Positions 36,142 through 46,443 are shown, numbered from the stretch's first letter. The stretch is 64,000 nucleotides of DNA from Methanobacteriaceae archaeon (GCA_029219465.1 JAQXTL010000015.1:1-64000), one strand, 5' to 3'. A program made the numbers and translations. Notes: a model not told the origin generated them from the sequence alone.

Positions 36142-37299
36142 ATGGCTTTAGTTTCTGTTATAATTCCAATATTTAATGTTGAGAATTATTTGAAAAAATG
36201 TTTAAAAAGCATTATAAATCAAACATTGAAAGATATTGAGATAATTTGTATAAATGATGGATCTAGTGACAGTTCTCTTAACATATTAAATGATTTTGCT
36301 AGTAGTGATGAAAGAATAATTGTATTGTCACAAAAAAATCACGGACCTGCAAAAAGTAGAAATGAAGGTTTAAAAATAGCTAAAGGCAAATATATCTTTT
36401 TTGTTGATTCAGATGACTATATTCAAGATTATACTTTAGAAAAGCTATATGAAAATGCAAAAAATAATGATTCTGATATTGTAATGTTTAAAATGTCCGA
36501 ATTTATCCGTGAAGATGAATTACTTCAAACAAATAGATTTAATCTTGATGAAGTGTTTGAAGATACTGATTTTAACAATTTCACATTCACATATAAAGAT
36601 ATTAAACCATATGTTTTAAATAATAGCTTTTCTGCTTGCTCTAAATTCTATAAAAAGAGTTTTTTAGATAGTTATGATGATTTTACATTTCCTGAAAACT
36701 TGATATTTGAAGATGTTCCATTTCATGTTAAATCTTTAATTAGATCATCCAAAATATCATTCGTTAGCGATTATCTTTATAATTACCGTGTGTCAAATTC
36801 AAACTCCATTATGCATTCTGATAAAAACAGAAATGACATATTTAAGATATGTAACCTTGTAGAAAATGATTTGAAAAATGAAGACTGTTTTGAAGAGTTT
36901 GAAAGAGAATTTAGTGAGCTTAAAACAAATCAGATTTATCATTATGCAATGCAGGCTAAATCAGAAGACTATTTAAAGACTGCTAAAGAAGAAATTAGTA
37001 AATTAGATTTAGATAAACTTTCAAACAGATTATTTAGTAAAGCTAATGTAATTTTAGAGTGTGAAGATATTGCTGATTTTATTGTTAAAAAATATGAACT
37101 TGAAATAAGTGAATTAAAAAGTGCAAATGAAATCATAATAGAAAAAAACAAAAAACTTAAACAAAAAAATGCAAAACTAAAAGATAAGAACTCTAAATTA
37201 AAAGAGAAAAATAAAATTTTATCTGATAAAAATGAAGAGATATTATCTTCTAGAAGTTGGAAAATAACCAAGCCACTTAGAAAAATAAAAAAAAGGTGA
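36142..37299 (+). CDS. Family 2 glycosyltransferase with C-terminal coiled coil
   Basis: A 385-residue GT-A glycosyltransferase: VSVIIPIFNVENYLKKCLKS, INDGSSDSSLNIL, GPAKSRNEGLKIAKG and FVDSDDYIQ (DxD). After ~320 residues comes a strongly charged Lys-rich coiled coil with repeats like KLKxKN, then the end RSWKITKPLRKIKK. The same SWK-x-T-x-PLRK tail is on the genes at 40961 and 42370, so it may be a common docking or membrane-association tail. No membrane segment is seen. It probably builds a surface polysaccharide. GGTGA precedes the ATG. Confidence 0.87.
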   Translation: MALVSVIIPIFNVENYLKKCLKSIINQTLKDIEIICINDGSSDSSLNILNDFASSDERIIVLSQKNHGPAKSRNEGLKIAKGKYIFFVDSDDYIQDYTLEKLYENAKNNDSDIVMFKMSEFIREDELLQTNRFNLDEVFEDTDFNNFTFTYKDIKPYVLNNSFSACSKFYKKSFLDSYDDFTFPENLIFEDVPFHVKSLIRSSKISFVSDYLYNYRVSNSNSIMHSDKNRNDIFKICNLVENDLKNEDCFEEFEREFSELKTNQIYHYAMQAKSEDYLKTAKEEISKLDLDKLSNRLFSKANVILECEDIADFIVKKYELEISELKSANEIIIEKNKKLKQKNAKLKDKNSKLKEKNKILSDKNEEILSSRSWKITKPLRKIKKR

Positions 37300-37303
37300 T
37301 TGA

Positions 37304-38446
37304 TTGAGTATAGATAAACCTGCTGTTAGTATTATAATTCCTGTATATAATACTGAAGAATATCTTGAGGAATGTTTGGATAGTGTATTGAATCAGACAT
37401 TAAAAGATATTGAAATTATTTGTATTGATGACAAGTCCAGTGACAAATCACTTGATATATTATTGGAATATGCAAAAAAAGACAATAGATTAAAATTAAT
37501 ACAGCACAAGGAAAATAAAGGCCAGTCAATTGCAAGAAATACTGCACTTAAACAGGTAAATGGTGAATATATCTCATTTTTAGATAGTGATGATAAACTT
37601 GATCTTGATGCATATGAAAAACTTTATGACTTTACAAAGGACACTAAACAGGATGTAATATTATATAATATTGTTAGATTTAATGAAAAAAAGGTCCAGG
37701 AAAGTGAATTACATATTAAATCAGAAAATAATATTAAAAAAACTAATCTTTTAGAAAATCCTGATTTAATATATGATACAGTATGTAATAAATTCATTAA
37801 AACTAGTTTTTTGGTTGAAAATGATCTTGAATTTGTAGATAAATTATATGAAGATATACTCTTTTCAATGCAGATACTAACAAAAACAAAATCAATTGGT
37901 GTGTATAACGACACTAATTATTACTGGAGAAAGCGTAAAAACACAAATAAGTCAGTTACACAAAAAAGAACTGATATTAAAAACATCAAAGACCGCATAT
38001 TCATAATAAAAGAAGTAATTAGCTTATTCGAGAATAGTGAATATAACTTCATTATGGATAATTTATATAAAAAATTACTTGAGATTGACTTTAGATTATA
38101 TATAAATCAAATTGACAGAGCTAATGATGAATATAAAAAGATAATCATTGATGAAATGCTTCCTATATTAAAAACAATTCCTGATAATGTCTTTGAAAAC
38201 TTAAATTCACTTGAAAAAATCAAATATGATTTACTGTTAAGTGAAAAAATAGATGAATTGGAATATCTCACATCTAAACAAAGAGAACATAAAAAACTAA
38301 AAAAACAGAACTCTAAATTAACTAAAAAGACTAAAAAACAAAAAGATAAGAATAAAAAGTTAAAAAAGGAAATTAAAGTCTTAAAATCAACAAAAGGTTG
38401 GATTAAATATAAATTGAATAATATTTACAACAGACTATTTAAATAA
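37304..38446 (+). CDS. Family 2 glycosyltransferase with basic coiled-coil tail
   Basis: A 380-residue glycosyltransferase close in layout to its upstream neighbour: VSIIIPVYNTEEYLEECLDS, IDDKSSDKSLDIL, GQSIARNTALKQVNGEYISF and LDSDDKL. The C-terminal ~60 residues are a Lys-rich coiled coil followed by a short variant tail (STKGWIKYKLNNIYN). The start is TTG at 37304, after GGTGAT at 37295-37300 which overlaps the upstream stop; the GGTGAT-TGA-start spacing matches that at 40961. The two genes are translationally coupled and likely act on the same glycan. Confidence 0.85.
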   Translation: MSIDKPAVSIIIPVYNTEEYLEECLDSVLNQTLKDIEIICIDDKSSDKSLDILLEYAKKDNRLKLIQHKENKGQSIARNTALKQVNGEYISFLDSDDKLDLDAYEKLYDFTKDTKQDVILYNIVRFNEKKVQESELHIKSENNIKKTNLLENPDLIYDTVCNKFIKTSFLVENDLEFVDKLYEDILFSMQILTKTKSIGVYNDTNYYWRKRKNTNKSVTQKRTDIKNIKDRIFIIKEVISLFENSEYNFIMDNLYKKLLEIDFRLYINQIDRANDEYKKIIIDEMLPILKTIPDNVFENLNSLEKIKYDLLLSEKIDELEYLTSKQREHKKLKKQNSKLTKKTKKQKDKNKKLKKEIKVLKSTKGWIKYKLNNIYNRLFK

Positions 38447-38615
38447 TTATTTTATTCTATTTTTACATAAAAATGCTATTAAATTTATTATCATCACCAT
38501 TAATAGTATTTAAATAAGCAATAAGGAAATAATAATACATAAATATATTAAAACATAAAAAATATTATGTAGATTAGAAAAAAAGTTCTTTTCTATAAAA
38601 ATACTGGTGTTTTTT

Positions 38616-39431
38616 ATGAATAAAAAAATAGGTTTTATTTTAGCTTTAGTAATAGTATCTTTAATGATGGTATCTACTGTAAGCGCAGGTTTTTTTGATT
38701 TTTTAGGAGGAAATGACTCATCTGCAAACGATGACAGTACTTTCATTGTTGGTTTTGATGCAGAATTCCCACCTTACGGATATAAAGATGACAGTGGAAA
38801 CTACACTGGTTTCGACTTAGACTTAGCAAAAGAAGTTTGTGAAAGAAACAACTGGACTTTTAAAGCACAACCAATTGATTGGGATGCTAAAGACGCAGAA
38901 TTAGACTCTGGATCTATCGATTGTATCTGGAACGGATTCACAATTGATGGAAGAGAAGACAACTACACCTGGTCTGAACCTTACTTTGACAACAAACAAG
39001 TATTTGTTGTTAAAACCGATGCAGGTATTAATTCCCCTGCTGACTTAAAAGGTAAAACCGTTGAAGTACAAAAAGATTCTTCAGCATTAGCTGCTCTTCA
39101 AGGAGATAACAAAACTTTAGCAGATACTTTTGGAACTTTAACTGAAGTTGCTGATTACAACACCGCTTTCATGGATTTAGAAGGTGGAGCTTGTGATGCT
39201 ATTGCAATGGATATTGGTGTTGGAGAATATAACATTAAAACCAAAAACGCAACTGACAAATTCCAAATCTTAAAAGAATCAATTACCAGTGAAAAATATG
39301 GTATCGGATTCAAATTAGGAAACACTGCATTAAAAGACCAAGTACAATCCACATTAGATGAAATGTTTGCTGATGGTACTGTTTCTAAAATTGCAGCAAA
39401 ATACGGTATCTCTGAAGATGCTTTAATATAA
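38616..39431 (+). CDS. Polar amino-acid ABC transporter, substrate-binding protein
   Basis: Extracellular binding protein (271 residues) of the family 3/GlnH-HisJ type. A signal peptide (IGFILALVIVSLMMVSTVSA) is followed by a short Asp/Ser linker, then FIVGFDAEFPPYGYKDDSGN, YTGFDLDLAKEVCERN and GFTIDGRE. No lipobox Cys is seen, so retention may be by the uncut signal anchor. The ATG at 38616 is chosen because GGTG lies at 38606-38609; a GTG nine bases earlier is part of that site. The permease and ATPase follow directly. Substrate is probably a polar amino acid such as glutamine or cystine. Confidence 0.88.
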   Translation: MNKKIGFILALVIVSLMMVSTVSAGFFDFLGGNDSSANDDSTFIVGFDAEFPPYGYKDDSGNYTGFDLDLAKEVCERNNWTFKAQPIDWDAKDAELDSGSIDCIWNGFTIDGREDNYTWSEPYFDNKQVFVVKTDAGINSPADLKGKTVEVQKDSSALAALQGDNKTLADTFGTLTEVADYNTAFMDLEGGACDAIAMDIGVGEYNIKTKNATDKFQILKESITSEKYGIGFKLGNTALKDQVQSTLDEMFADGTVSKIAAKYGISEDALI

Positions 39432-39459
39432 GGTTAAATTAGTTGAAGGGAGACTCTAA

Positions 39460-40110
39460 ATGATATTAAGTAATGTAATTGCACAATTATTAGGAGGTAT
39501 GGTTACCTCAATTGAAATATTCTTACTTACATTATTATTCTCTCTTCCTCTCGGTTTAGTTGTAGCCGGAGGAAGAATGAGTAGATTTGCACCATTAAGA
39601 TGGTTAATGAGAATTTATATTTCAGTTATGAGAGGAACACCATTAATGTTACAATTAATTATTGTATTTTTTGCACCGTATTATGTATTTGGTATAAATT
39701 TAACTCCAGAATATAGATTTATAGCTGTTATCATTGCATTTACAATAAATTACGCAGCATACTTTGCTGAAATTTATAGAGGTGGAATTGAAGCTATTCC
39801 TAAAGGACAATACGAAGCAGCGAAAGTATTGGGATATAATAAATTTGAAACATTTTTCATAATTGTATTGCCACAGGTATTTAAAATAGTTCTTCCTTCA
39901 ATTACCAATGAAGTAATTACTCTTGTAAAAGATACTTCTCTTTCATTTGTTATTGCAATTCCAGAAATGTTTACTGTTGCAAAACAAATTGCAGCTGCAG
40001 ACGCATCAATTGCAGCATTACTCGTTGCAGGAGTATTCTACTACATATTAAATGCAATTGTTGCATTTGTAATGGAATATATAGAAAAAAGATTAAGCTA
40101 TTATGACTAG
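39460..40110 (+). CDS. Polar amino-acid ABC transporter, permease
   Basis: A 216-residue inner-membrane permease of the HisMQ type with about five membrane segments. The conserved [10 protein letters not shown] and the EAA loop ([20 protein letters not shown]) that contacts the ATPase are both present. GGGAG lies just before the ATG. A single permease implies a homodimer. Second gene of the transporter operon. Confidence 0.9.
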   Translation: MILSNVIAQLLGGMVTSIEIFLLTLLFSLPLGLVVAGGRMSRFAPLRWLMRIYISVMRGTPLMLQLIIVFFAPYYVFGINLTPEYRFIAVIIAFTINYAAYFAEIYRGGIEAIPKGQYEAAKVLGYNKFETFFIIVLPQVFKIVLPSITNEVITLVKDTSLSFVIAIPEMFTVAKQIAAADASIAALLVAGVFYYILNAIVAFVMEYIEKRLSYYD

Positions 40111-40120
40111 AGGGGATCTT

Positions 40121-40804
40121 ATGAGTTTACTTGAAATAAAACATCTAAAAAAAAGCTTTGGAGATAATGTTGTTTTAAAAGATATCTCCTTAAGTATAGA
40201 CAAAGGTGAAGTATTAGCCATTATCGGACCGTCAGGATCTGGTAAATCAACATTACTTAGATGTATTACAAATCTTGAAGAGGAAGATAGTGGAGATATT
40301 AATTTTGATGGGACTTTTGGATTAGTATTCCAGGATTTTAATTTATTCCCACATCATTCTGTTATAAAAAATATTACAAATGCTCCTTTAAGAGTCCAAA
40401 AAAGAAGTAAAGATGAAGTTTTCAAACATGCACGTTATTTACTTAAAAAAATGGGACTTGAAGATAAGGAAAATGCTTATCCTTGTGAGTTATCAGGTGG
40501 TCAGCAACAAAGAGTATCAATTGCAAGAGCACTTGCAATGAATCCGGATATTTTATTCTTTGATGAACCAACATCTGCACTTGACCCAGAGTTAACTGGT
40601 GAAATTTTAGAAGTAATTAAACAGTTAGCTGCAGATAACATGACCATGGTTATTGTTACTCACGAGATGAATTTCGCTCGTAAAGTTTCTGATTCAATTA
40701 TCTTTATGGAAAATGGAGTAATTGTTGAACAAGGAACTCCTGAAGAAGTATTTTCATCTGAAAATCAAAGGATGAAAGAATTCTTAGGAAAATTTGATGA
40801 TTAA
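40121..40804 (+). CDS. Polar amino-acid ABC transporter, ATP-binding protein
   Basis: A 227-residue ATPase of the GlnQ/HisP family. Walker [11 protein letters not shown]-loop [10 protein letters not shown], signature LSGGQQQR, Walker [13 protein letters not shown] and switch His in VTHEMNFA are complete. The start at 40121 is set by AGAGGGGAT just upstream; an earlier ATG at 40103 overlaps the permease end and would replace the normal MSLLEIKHL start. Powers import by the two preceding gene products. Confidence 0.93.
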   Translation: MSLLEIKHLKKSFGDNVVLKDISLSIDKGEVLAIIGPSGSGKSTLLRCITNLEEEDSGDINFDGTFGLVFQDFNLFPHHSVIKNITNAPLRVQKRSKDEVFKHARYLLKKMGLEDKENAYPCELSGGQQQRVSIARALAMNPDILFFDEPTSALDPELTGEILEVIKQLAADNMTMVIVTHEMNFARKVSDSIIFMENGVIVEQGTPEEVFSSENQRMKEFLGKFDD

Positions 40805-40960
40805 ATTTTTATTTAATCCATCTTTTACTTTTTTTAAATAAATTAATTCTTATTTTTAAACTTATTTTACCAAATAAACACAATTTTGCCACTTATATGC
40901 AAAATAACGAAATATATTTTAATTACCATTGACATAATTTAACATAATATAGGTGATTGA

Positions 40961-42346
40961 ATGGACAAACAGGTAGATACATTAGTTATTTCTTTTAAAT
41001 TTCCACCAACAATTGATACTAGCGGAATTGTTGCTGCAAAAAGAATTATCAAAAACAATTCAATTGTAGATGTTTTACATAATATGGATGAAGATGATAC
41101 TTCTTTAAATTTTAAAGGATTAGATGAACTTATTAACGAAAGATTAACCACAAATATTAAAGGATCCTGTAGTACCATAAAAAATATGACTAAATTTACT
41201 AATCAGGGTATGAAATTGATTGATGATAAAGAATATAAAAATCTTTACACTAGGACATGGTGTATGGCGAATAATTTCCTTGCAATGGAATATAAGTTTA
41301 ATAATCCTGATGTTTGCTGGACAGCTGAATTTTCAGATCCTATCTTAATTAACATCCATGGGGAAAAAAGAATAACACCTATAGAAAATGAAGAGTTTAT
41401 TAATAGAGTTAATTTAAACATAGACAAATTCAATGAAATTAATGATACTAATCTTAATCATATAAAAAATGAAGCAAATATATATTATCTTGCTGAATTA
41501 TTAACATTTATCTTTTCAGATAAGTTAATTTTTACAAATGAAAATCAAAGAAAAGTAATGCTTGAACATCACAGCGAAGAAATCTGTGAAATGGTTATGA
41601 ATAAATCCACAATTAGTCATCATCCAACACTTGATTCTGAATATTATCATTTAGTTGAAACCAATCCAGATTTAAATGATGATGAAATTAATATTGCTTA
41701 TTTTGGAAATTTCTATTACACAAAAAGACATTTTGAAGCAATATTTTTTGCATTTGATTCATTAAACCATAAATATAAAGATAAAATCAAATTCCATTTA
41801 TTCTTAAACAAAAGTAAATATTTCGATAGATTAATTGAAGAATTAGAAATTAAAGAAAATATAATTATAAAAGAACCTATTGATTACTTTGAATTTTTAA
41901 ATTCAACATCAAAATATGATATTCTACTTATCAATGATACAATAACTGAAGGTTGTTTTAGTGTTAATCCATACTTACCTTCCAAATTTTCAGATTATAA
42001 AGGCTCTGGCAGTGATATTTGGGCAATTTATGAACAAAACAGTACATTATCAACAATGGATTTTAAATATAAATCTTCAATGACCAGTTATAAACAATCA
42101 AGAGATGTTTTAGTTGATATATTAAATGAATATGGATATAGTGATGAAGATTGCTCTTTTAGCGATAATTACTATGAACAAAGGATTACTCAATTAAATA
42201 AAATAATTGATGAACAAAATACCAAAATTAAAAGGCAGAAAAAGACCATAAAGAAATTAAAAAAATTAAATAAGAAAATAATGAAATCCAAAAGCTGGAA
42301 AATTACAAAACCACTTAGAAAAGGTATTTCATTATTTAAAAAATAG
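40961..42346 (+). CDS. Glycosyltransferase-like protein with coiled coil and SWKITKPLRK tail
   Basis: A 461-residue protein. The pattern VISFKFPPTIDTSGIVAAKR at the start, LIFTNENQRKVMLEHH in the middle, and INIAYFGNFYYTKRHFEAI with KIKFHLFLNK later fits a GT-B fold glycosyltransferase (group 1-like) that I cannot place in a named subfamily. The end is a Lys-rich coiled coil then SKSWKITKPLRKGISLF, the same tail as at 36142. GGTGATTGAATG is the start context. It likely belongs to the surface-glycan block. Confidence 0.7.
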   Translation: MDKQVDTLVISFKFPPTIDTSGIVAAKRIIKNNSIVDVLHNMDEDDTSLNFKGLDELINERLTTNIKGSCSTIKNMTKFTNQGMKLIDDKEYKNLYTRTWCMANNFLAMEYKFNNPDVCWTAEFSDPILINIHGEKRITPIENEEFINRVNLNIDKFNEINDTNLNHIKNEANIYYLAELLTFIFSDKLIFTNENQRKVMLEHHSEEICEMVMNKSTISHHPTLDSEYYHLVETNPDLNDDEINIAYFGNFYYTKRHFEAIFFAFDSLNHKYKDKIKFHLFLNKSKYFDRLIEELEIKENIIIKEPIDYFEFLNSTSKYDILLINDTITEGCFSVNPYLPSKFSDYKGSGSDIWAIYEQNSTLSTMDFKYKSSMTSYKQSRDVLVDILNEYGYSDEDCSFSDNYYEQRITQLNKIIDEQNTKIKRQKKTIKKLKKLNKKIMKSKSWKITKPLRKGISLFKK

Positions 42347-42369
42347 CTATTTAATTAAGGAGGATTATA

Positions 42370-43394
42370 ATGTTAAAAAAATTAATGAAAAATACTATTC
42401 AATTAACAATTCCTGAAATAATTGAATATGATTTCCCAATGGATGAACCATTCTTTTTAAAGATTATTCATGAAGGCACAGCATATGAGTTTGTTATTAG
42501 ATTAAGCAGTGATAATGATAGATTAATCTGCTTTGGAAGTGGTGCTCATCCAAGAAATTCAAAAACAAGTAAAGGAGAATTAATTAAGCCTCCATATTTT
42601 GACCGCTGGTCATGGTATGAGTTTGTTGATGAATCAATTATTGCATATGCAGATCCTAGTTTTTATTATGATGATAGAATAACATTAGGTTGGTTTGTTG
42701 GAGACGAAACATGGTATTTGGAAGTTGTTGGTAATATCATTGATAATATTGCACAAAACAGAAAAATAGCTAATGAAAATATTCTCTTTTATGGAAGTTC
42801 AGGTGGAGGATTTGCTCAATTGGTCTTGCAACATTACTAAAAGGTTCTAAAACTATTGTAAACAACAGTAGTTTTTCAATAAGAGACATTACTGATTGGC
42901 ATTACGAGTATCTGCTTGGAATATTGAAAAATAAATTAAATCTTAGTGAAGAAGAACTCTTAGACAAATTAAAGCATAGAATTGATTTAATTGAACTTTT
43001 CAAATATAAAAACTATATTCCTGATATAACATATTATGTTAATTCATATTCAAAAGCAGATCTTGAAAGGTGCAATGGATTTGTTAATAATGTAATAAGC
43101 CTTCAAAAAGACAATACTCTTGATGTTCATTATTATTATGAAGAAGACCCTGAAAGTAAAGGTCATGGTCCAATGGATTTTGGAAAAACATTAAATACAA
43201 TTAAAACATTTAATAATCCTAAATATGAAGAAAGTATTGAGGAAAATAATATTCTAAAACAACGGGTAAAAGAACTCAAGAAAATAACTAAGAAAAATAA
43301 AAAACTTAAAAAACAGCTTAAACAAATTAAAAACTCAAAAAGCTGGAAATTAACCGAACCACTTAGAAAGCTTAAACAGCTATTAAAAAAATAA
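42370..43394 (+). pseudogene. Alpha/beta-hydrolase-like surface-glycan protein, split by a frameshift
   Basis: One gene in two frames. The first frame (from ATG 42370, strong GGAGG) encodes 156 residues ending at TAA 42838-42840. The nucleophile-elbow-like FYGSSGGGFAQL lies just before the break. In the next frame the protein continues LATLLKGSKTIVNNSS, giving a natural GFAQLVLATLLKGS join at about 42820-42827 if one base is restored. The second frame runs to 43394, ending in a Lys-rich coiled coil and KSWKLTEPLRKLKQLL. The G-x-S-x-G elbow suggests a hydrolase or acyl transferase acting with the neighbouring glycosyltransferases. It is either a pseudogene or a sequencing error. Confidence 0.8.
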
Positions 43395-43402
43395 AAAAAT
43401 TA

Positions 43403-44263
43403 TTAATTTAATAATTTTTCATCACCATTATACATTTTAATAAAAATGCAGGTTAAAACAATTAGTACATAAATAATAAATACTTCTAAACTACCAAATA
43501 CTAAAAATAACACAATACCTGCTATTTTAAAGATTGATAATACTACTTTTTTATTACTTATATTACTATATGAGATTAATCCAAATACAACTGGTAAATA
43601 TATTATAGCAAGTACCAACCATACACAATCAATTAATGGTGTTAAATTTACTACATTGTAACCAAGTAATCCCATAAATAAATACATCTCAAATATTGTT
43701 AAAAAGAATCCCTGAACTCCACCTGTAATAGCTTGTGCTAATGTATGTTTGTTAAGGATTACACGAGACCAGATTAACATTGGATAGATTATTCCAAATA
43801 CTGCACCAATAGGTCCTAAAAGTAATATTAATGCTCCAACAGGACCTGATAATCCAGTAGTATGAATACTGATTTTCCATTTGAATGTTATTAATAAAAC
43901 AACCCCTGTGTTAATAGAATAACATAAAAGAAGTGCTGTTAAGAAGTTATCAACACCAAGAACCAATGATACAATAAAACCAATGAAATAAGAGATTATT
44001 TCAACAACCAATGGTACAAAACGGTCTTGTCTGTTTGAAATATCACCATCAGTATTTAGCTTTTTAGCCCAATAAACAATAATTGCCATTGGCAGGATTG
44101 ATGCAAAAACTAATGAAATTAATTCCAAAACAATAAACTTATTAAAGTTAAATAACCCATTTTCAAAAGATAAAACCAAACATATTATCATGAATAATGG
44201 AATACAGACAATAGGTGGGTTTGTTATTGTTGAAATTGTTTTAGCAATTTTTAATTTATTCAT
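43403..44263 (-). CDS. PAP2-family membrane phosphatase
   Basis: A 286-residue integral membrane protein, about eight hydrophobic segments. PAP2-like motifs are NRQDRFVPLVVE, HTTGLSGPVGAL (PSGH-type His) and WSRVILNKHTLAQAITGG (SR-x-H type). Such enzymes dephosphorylate lipid phosphates, in archaea probably polyprenyl pyrophosphate carriers used in wall and glycan synthesis, which fits its place next to the glycan genes. No clear ribosome binding site. The motif set is slightly diverged, so the catalytic residues deserve a structural check. Confidence 0.75.
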   Translation of the reverse strand: MNKLKIAKTISTITNPPIVCIPLFMIICLVLSFENGLFNFNKFIVLELISLVFASILPMAIIVYWAKKLNTDGDISNRQDRFVPLVVEIISYFIGFIVSLVLGVDNFLTALLLCYSINTGVVLLITFKWKISIHTTGLSGPVGALILLLGPIGAVFGIIYPMLIWSRVILNKHTLAQAITGGVQGFFLTIFEMYLFMGLLGYNVVNLTPLIDCVWLVLAIIYLPVVFGLISYSNISNKKVVLSIFKIAGIVLFLVFGSLEVFIIYVLIVLTCIFIKMYNGDEKLLN

Positions 44264-44434
44264 AATAATATGTTATTGCTTAAAACTAATAAATATTATT
44301 ACAAAAGATTTATTTTAAAACTGTTGATTATGCAATAGTTGTCAGTGCAACATTTATATAGTAGGACATCCTAATATACTAACGTAAGTCATACACCCAT
44401 GATTTTTACATAAATAAATTCGATTTTTTTTAAC

Positions 44435-44461
44435 AACTAATAAAAATTATAGTTATTAGTT
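44435..44461. promoter_or_regulatory. Inverted repeat upstream of the marR-MATE operon
   Basis: Perfect 9-bp arms AACTAATAA / TTATTAGTT separated by nine bases, 83 bases before the MarR gene and just upstream of a TATA-like AAATATAATT near 44475. A plausible operator for MarR autoregulation. A smaller palindrome TAGGA-CA-TCCTA is at 44362-44373 in the same 280-base gap. Confidence 0.45.
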
Positions 44462-44543
44462 AGACAACAACACTAAAATATAATTTTTAAACACCATAAA
44501 TTAAACAAAATTGAATTTAACACCACTTAAAAATTGAGATATT

Positions 44544-45017
44544 ATGACCAGTGAAATAATAAATATCATTGACTCTTCAAATCTCCCAATTGGTAATTTA
44601 ATAGTTATCATTGCCAAAAAGCAAAAACAATATCTTAATCAGTACTTAAATGATTTTGGTATTAATTCAACACAATTACACATATTGTATGAAATATCAC
44701 ATCAAGATAATAGCAATCAGGAAAAAATAGCTATTAGATGTAATATCAATAAAGGAGCAGTTGCAAGGTCAATTAAAAAATTAGAAGACGAGGAGTTAGT
44801 CATACGTGAAATTGATACAGATAATAGGCGTCAAAATAAACTTTCACTTACAAAAAAAGGACAGAAAACTTTAGATACATGTACTAATATCCTTAAAAAC
44901 TTAGAAGACGAATTGATTGAGGGAATCTCAATTAATAAATCAGAATTACAAAACATTCTTAAAAAGATTACTATAAATATGATTAAATTAAATGAAATGG
45001 GGGTTAAAAATGAGTAA
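44544..45017 (+). CDS. MarR-family transcriptional regulator
   Basis: A 157-residue MarR protein. Helices LGNLIVIIAKKQKQYLNQYL-like at the start, the recognition region IAIRCNINKGAVARSIKKLE, and the wing EIDTDNRRQNKLSLTKKGQK are canonical. It overlaps the following MATE exporter by eight bases, so it most likely controls that pump in response to a toxic ligand. An inverted repeat lies upstream. Confidence 0.92.
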   Translation: MTSEIINIIDSSNLPIGNLIVIIAKKQKQYLNQYLNDFGINSTQLHILYEISHQDNSNQEKIAIRCNINKGAVARSIKKLEDEELVIREIDTDNRRQNKLSLTKKGQKTLDTCTNILKNLEDELIEGISINKSELQNILKKITINMIKLNEMGVKNE

Positions 45018-46395
45018 ATCAAGTAATGTAAGCATGATTACTGGAGATCCAAAAAAAGCTATAATAAAATTAGCTATTCCAATGATGTTTTCAATGTTAC
45101 TTATCATGTTATATAACATTGCAGATAGTATTTGGGTAGCTGGACTTGGTGCTGATGCACTTGCAGCAATAGGATTTATCACACCTTTATTTATGATTCT
45201 TGTTGGACTTGGAAACGGAATTGGTGCTGGTGCAAATTCATTAATTGCAAGAAATATTGGTGCTGAAAATTACGAACAGGCAAATAACGCAGCGTTACAC
45301 GGAATTTTATTATCTATTGTTATATCTATTGTGTGTACAGTATTTGTTCTTATCTTTATGGTTCCAATTTTACAAATAATGGGTGCAGGATCAACTATTC
45401 AATATGCACTTGACTACAGTTATATTGTATTTGGATTTTTATTTGTATTCGTATATTCTAACGTAGCATCTGCAGTATTTAGATCAGAAGGAGATATGAG
45501 ACGTGCAACAATTGCAATCGCAGTTACAGCTATTTTAAACATGATTTTAGATCCTATATTCATTTATACTTTAAATATGGGAATTGCAGGTGCAGGATGG
45601 GCAACAGCATTATCTGCAACAATGTCCTGTGTTATAATGAGTTATTGGATTTGGGGTAAAAAAGATTTATACCTTGATTTATCTCCAAAGAACTTTAAAT
45701 TCGACAAACAAATCATTATTGACACATTACTTGTCGCAATTCCTTCAACATTGGAAAATATTGTAATGTCTGCACTTATGATTATTGTTAATGCTATGAT
45801 TGTTATGGCAGCAGGAACTACCACAGTAGCTGTATATACTGCATCAATGAGAATTGTACAATTAGTAATGATTCCATTAATGGGTATTGGAACTGCAGTT
45901 TTAACCGTTTCTGGTGTAGCATACGGAGCACACAATCATGAGAATTTAAAAATCAGTCATTCATACTCTATTAGAATTGGATTTATCATATCAATTATCC
46001 TTGGAGTTATAATGATTATTTTCTCATCCCCAATTGCATCAATATTCTCATACACTGCAGAAAGTGCTAGTTTAGCTCCACAAATTGCATATACCGTATC
46101 TGTATTGAGCTTATTTGTTCTTGCAGTTCCTCACGGAATGATGTCTGCTATGGTATTCCAGGGAGTTGGAAAAGGAATTTATTCCTTAATTATTACACTT
46201 TTAAGATCACTTCTCTTAGAATGTGTATTTGCATATTTATTCTGCTTTGTCTTTGGATGGGGATTAAATGGTATTTACGCAGGTGTTATCTTTGGTTGTT
46301 TCATTGGAGGAACCATTGGATATATCTGGGCGAAAATATTCATTGATAGATTCAAAAAAGTTTCAATTAGAAAATATACACCAGAAGAAAACTAG
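45010..46395 (+). CDS. MATE-family multidrug efflux transporter
   Basis: A 461-residue, twelve-segment MATE exporter with two repeated halves. Family hallmarks are MITGDPKKAIIKLAIPMMFS at the start, SIWVAGLGADALAAIG, GIGAGANSLIARNIG and, in the second half, PLMGIGTAVLTVSGVAYGA. It exports drugs or cationic compounds using Na+ or H+. I take the ATG at 45010 (MSKSSNVS); the longer frame starts inside marR. The stop is embedded in a terminator hairpin. Confidence 0.93.
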   Translation: MSKSSNVSMITGDPKKAIIKLAIPMMFSMLLIMLYNIADSIWVAGLGADALAAIGFITPLFMILVGLGNGIGAGANSLIARNIGAENYEQANNAALHGILLSIVISIVCTVFVLIFMVPILQIMGAGSTIQYALDYSYIVFGFLFVFVYSNVASAVFRSEGDMRRATIAIAVTAILNMILDPIFIYTLNMGIAGAGWATALSATMSCVIMSYWIWGKKDLYLDLSPKNFKFDKQIIIDTLLVAIPSTLENIVMSALMIIVNAMIVMAAGTTTVAVYTASMRIVQLVMIPLMGIGTAVLTVSGVAYGAHNHENLKISHSYSIRIGFIISIILGVIMIIFSSPIASIFSYTAESASLAPQIAYTVSVLSLFVLAVPHGMMSAMVFQGVGKGIYSLIITLLRSLLLECVFAYLFCFVFGWGLNGIYAGVIFGCFIGGTIGYIWAKIFIDRFKKVSIRKYTPEEN

Positions 46396-46417
46396 TTTTA
46401 TTATAAACTAGTTTTTT
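46389..46417 (+). terminator. Hairpin terminator of the MATE operon
   Basis: AAACTAGTTT occurs twice six bases apart (46389-46398 and 46405-46414). Each copy is itself palindromic, so together they form a 10-bp stem, followed by a T-run. It overlaps the MATE stop codon. Confidence 0.65.
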
Positions 46418-46443
46418 ATACTATTTTTTATCAAATATTAATT

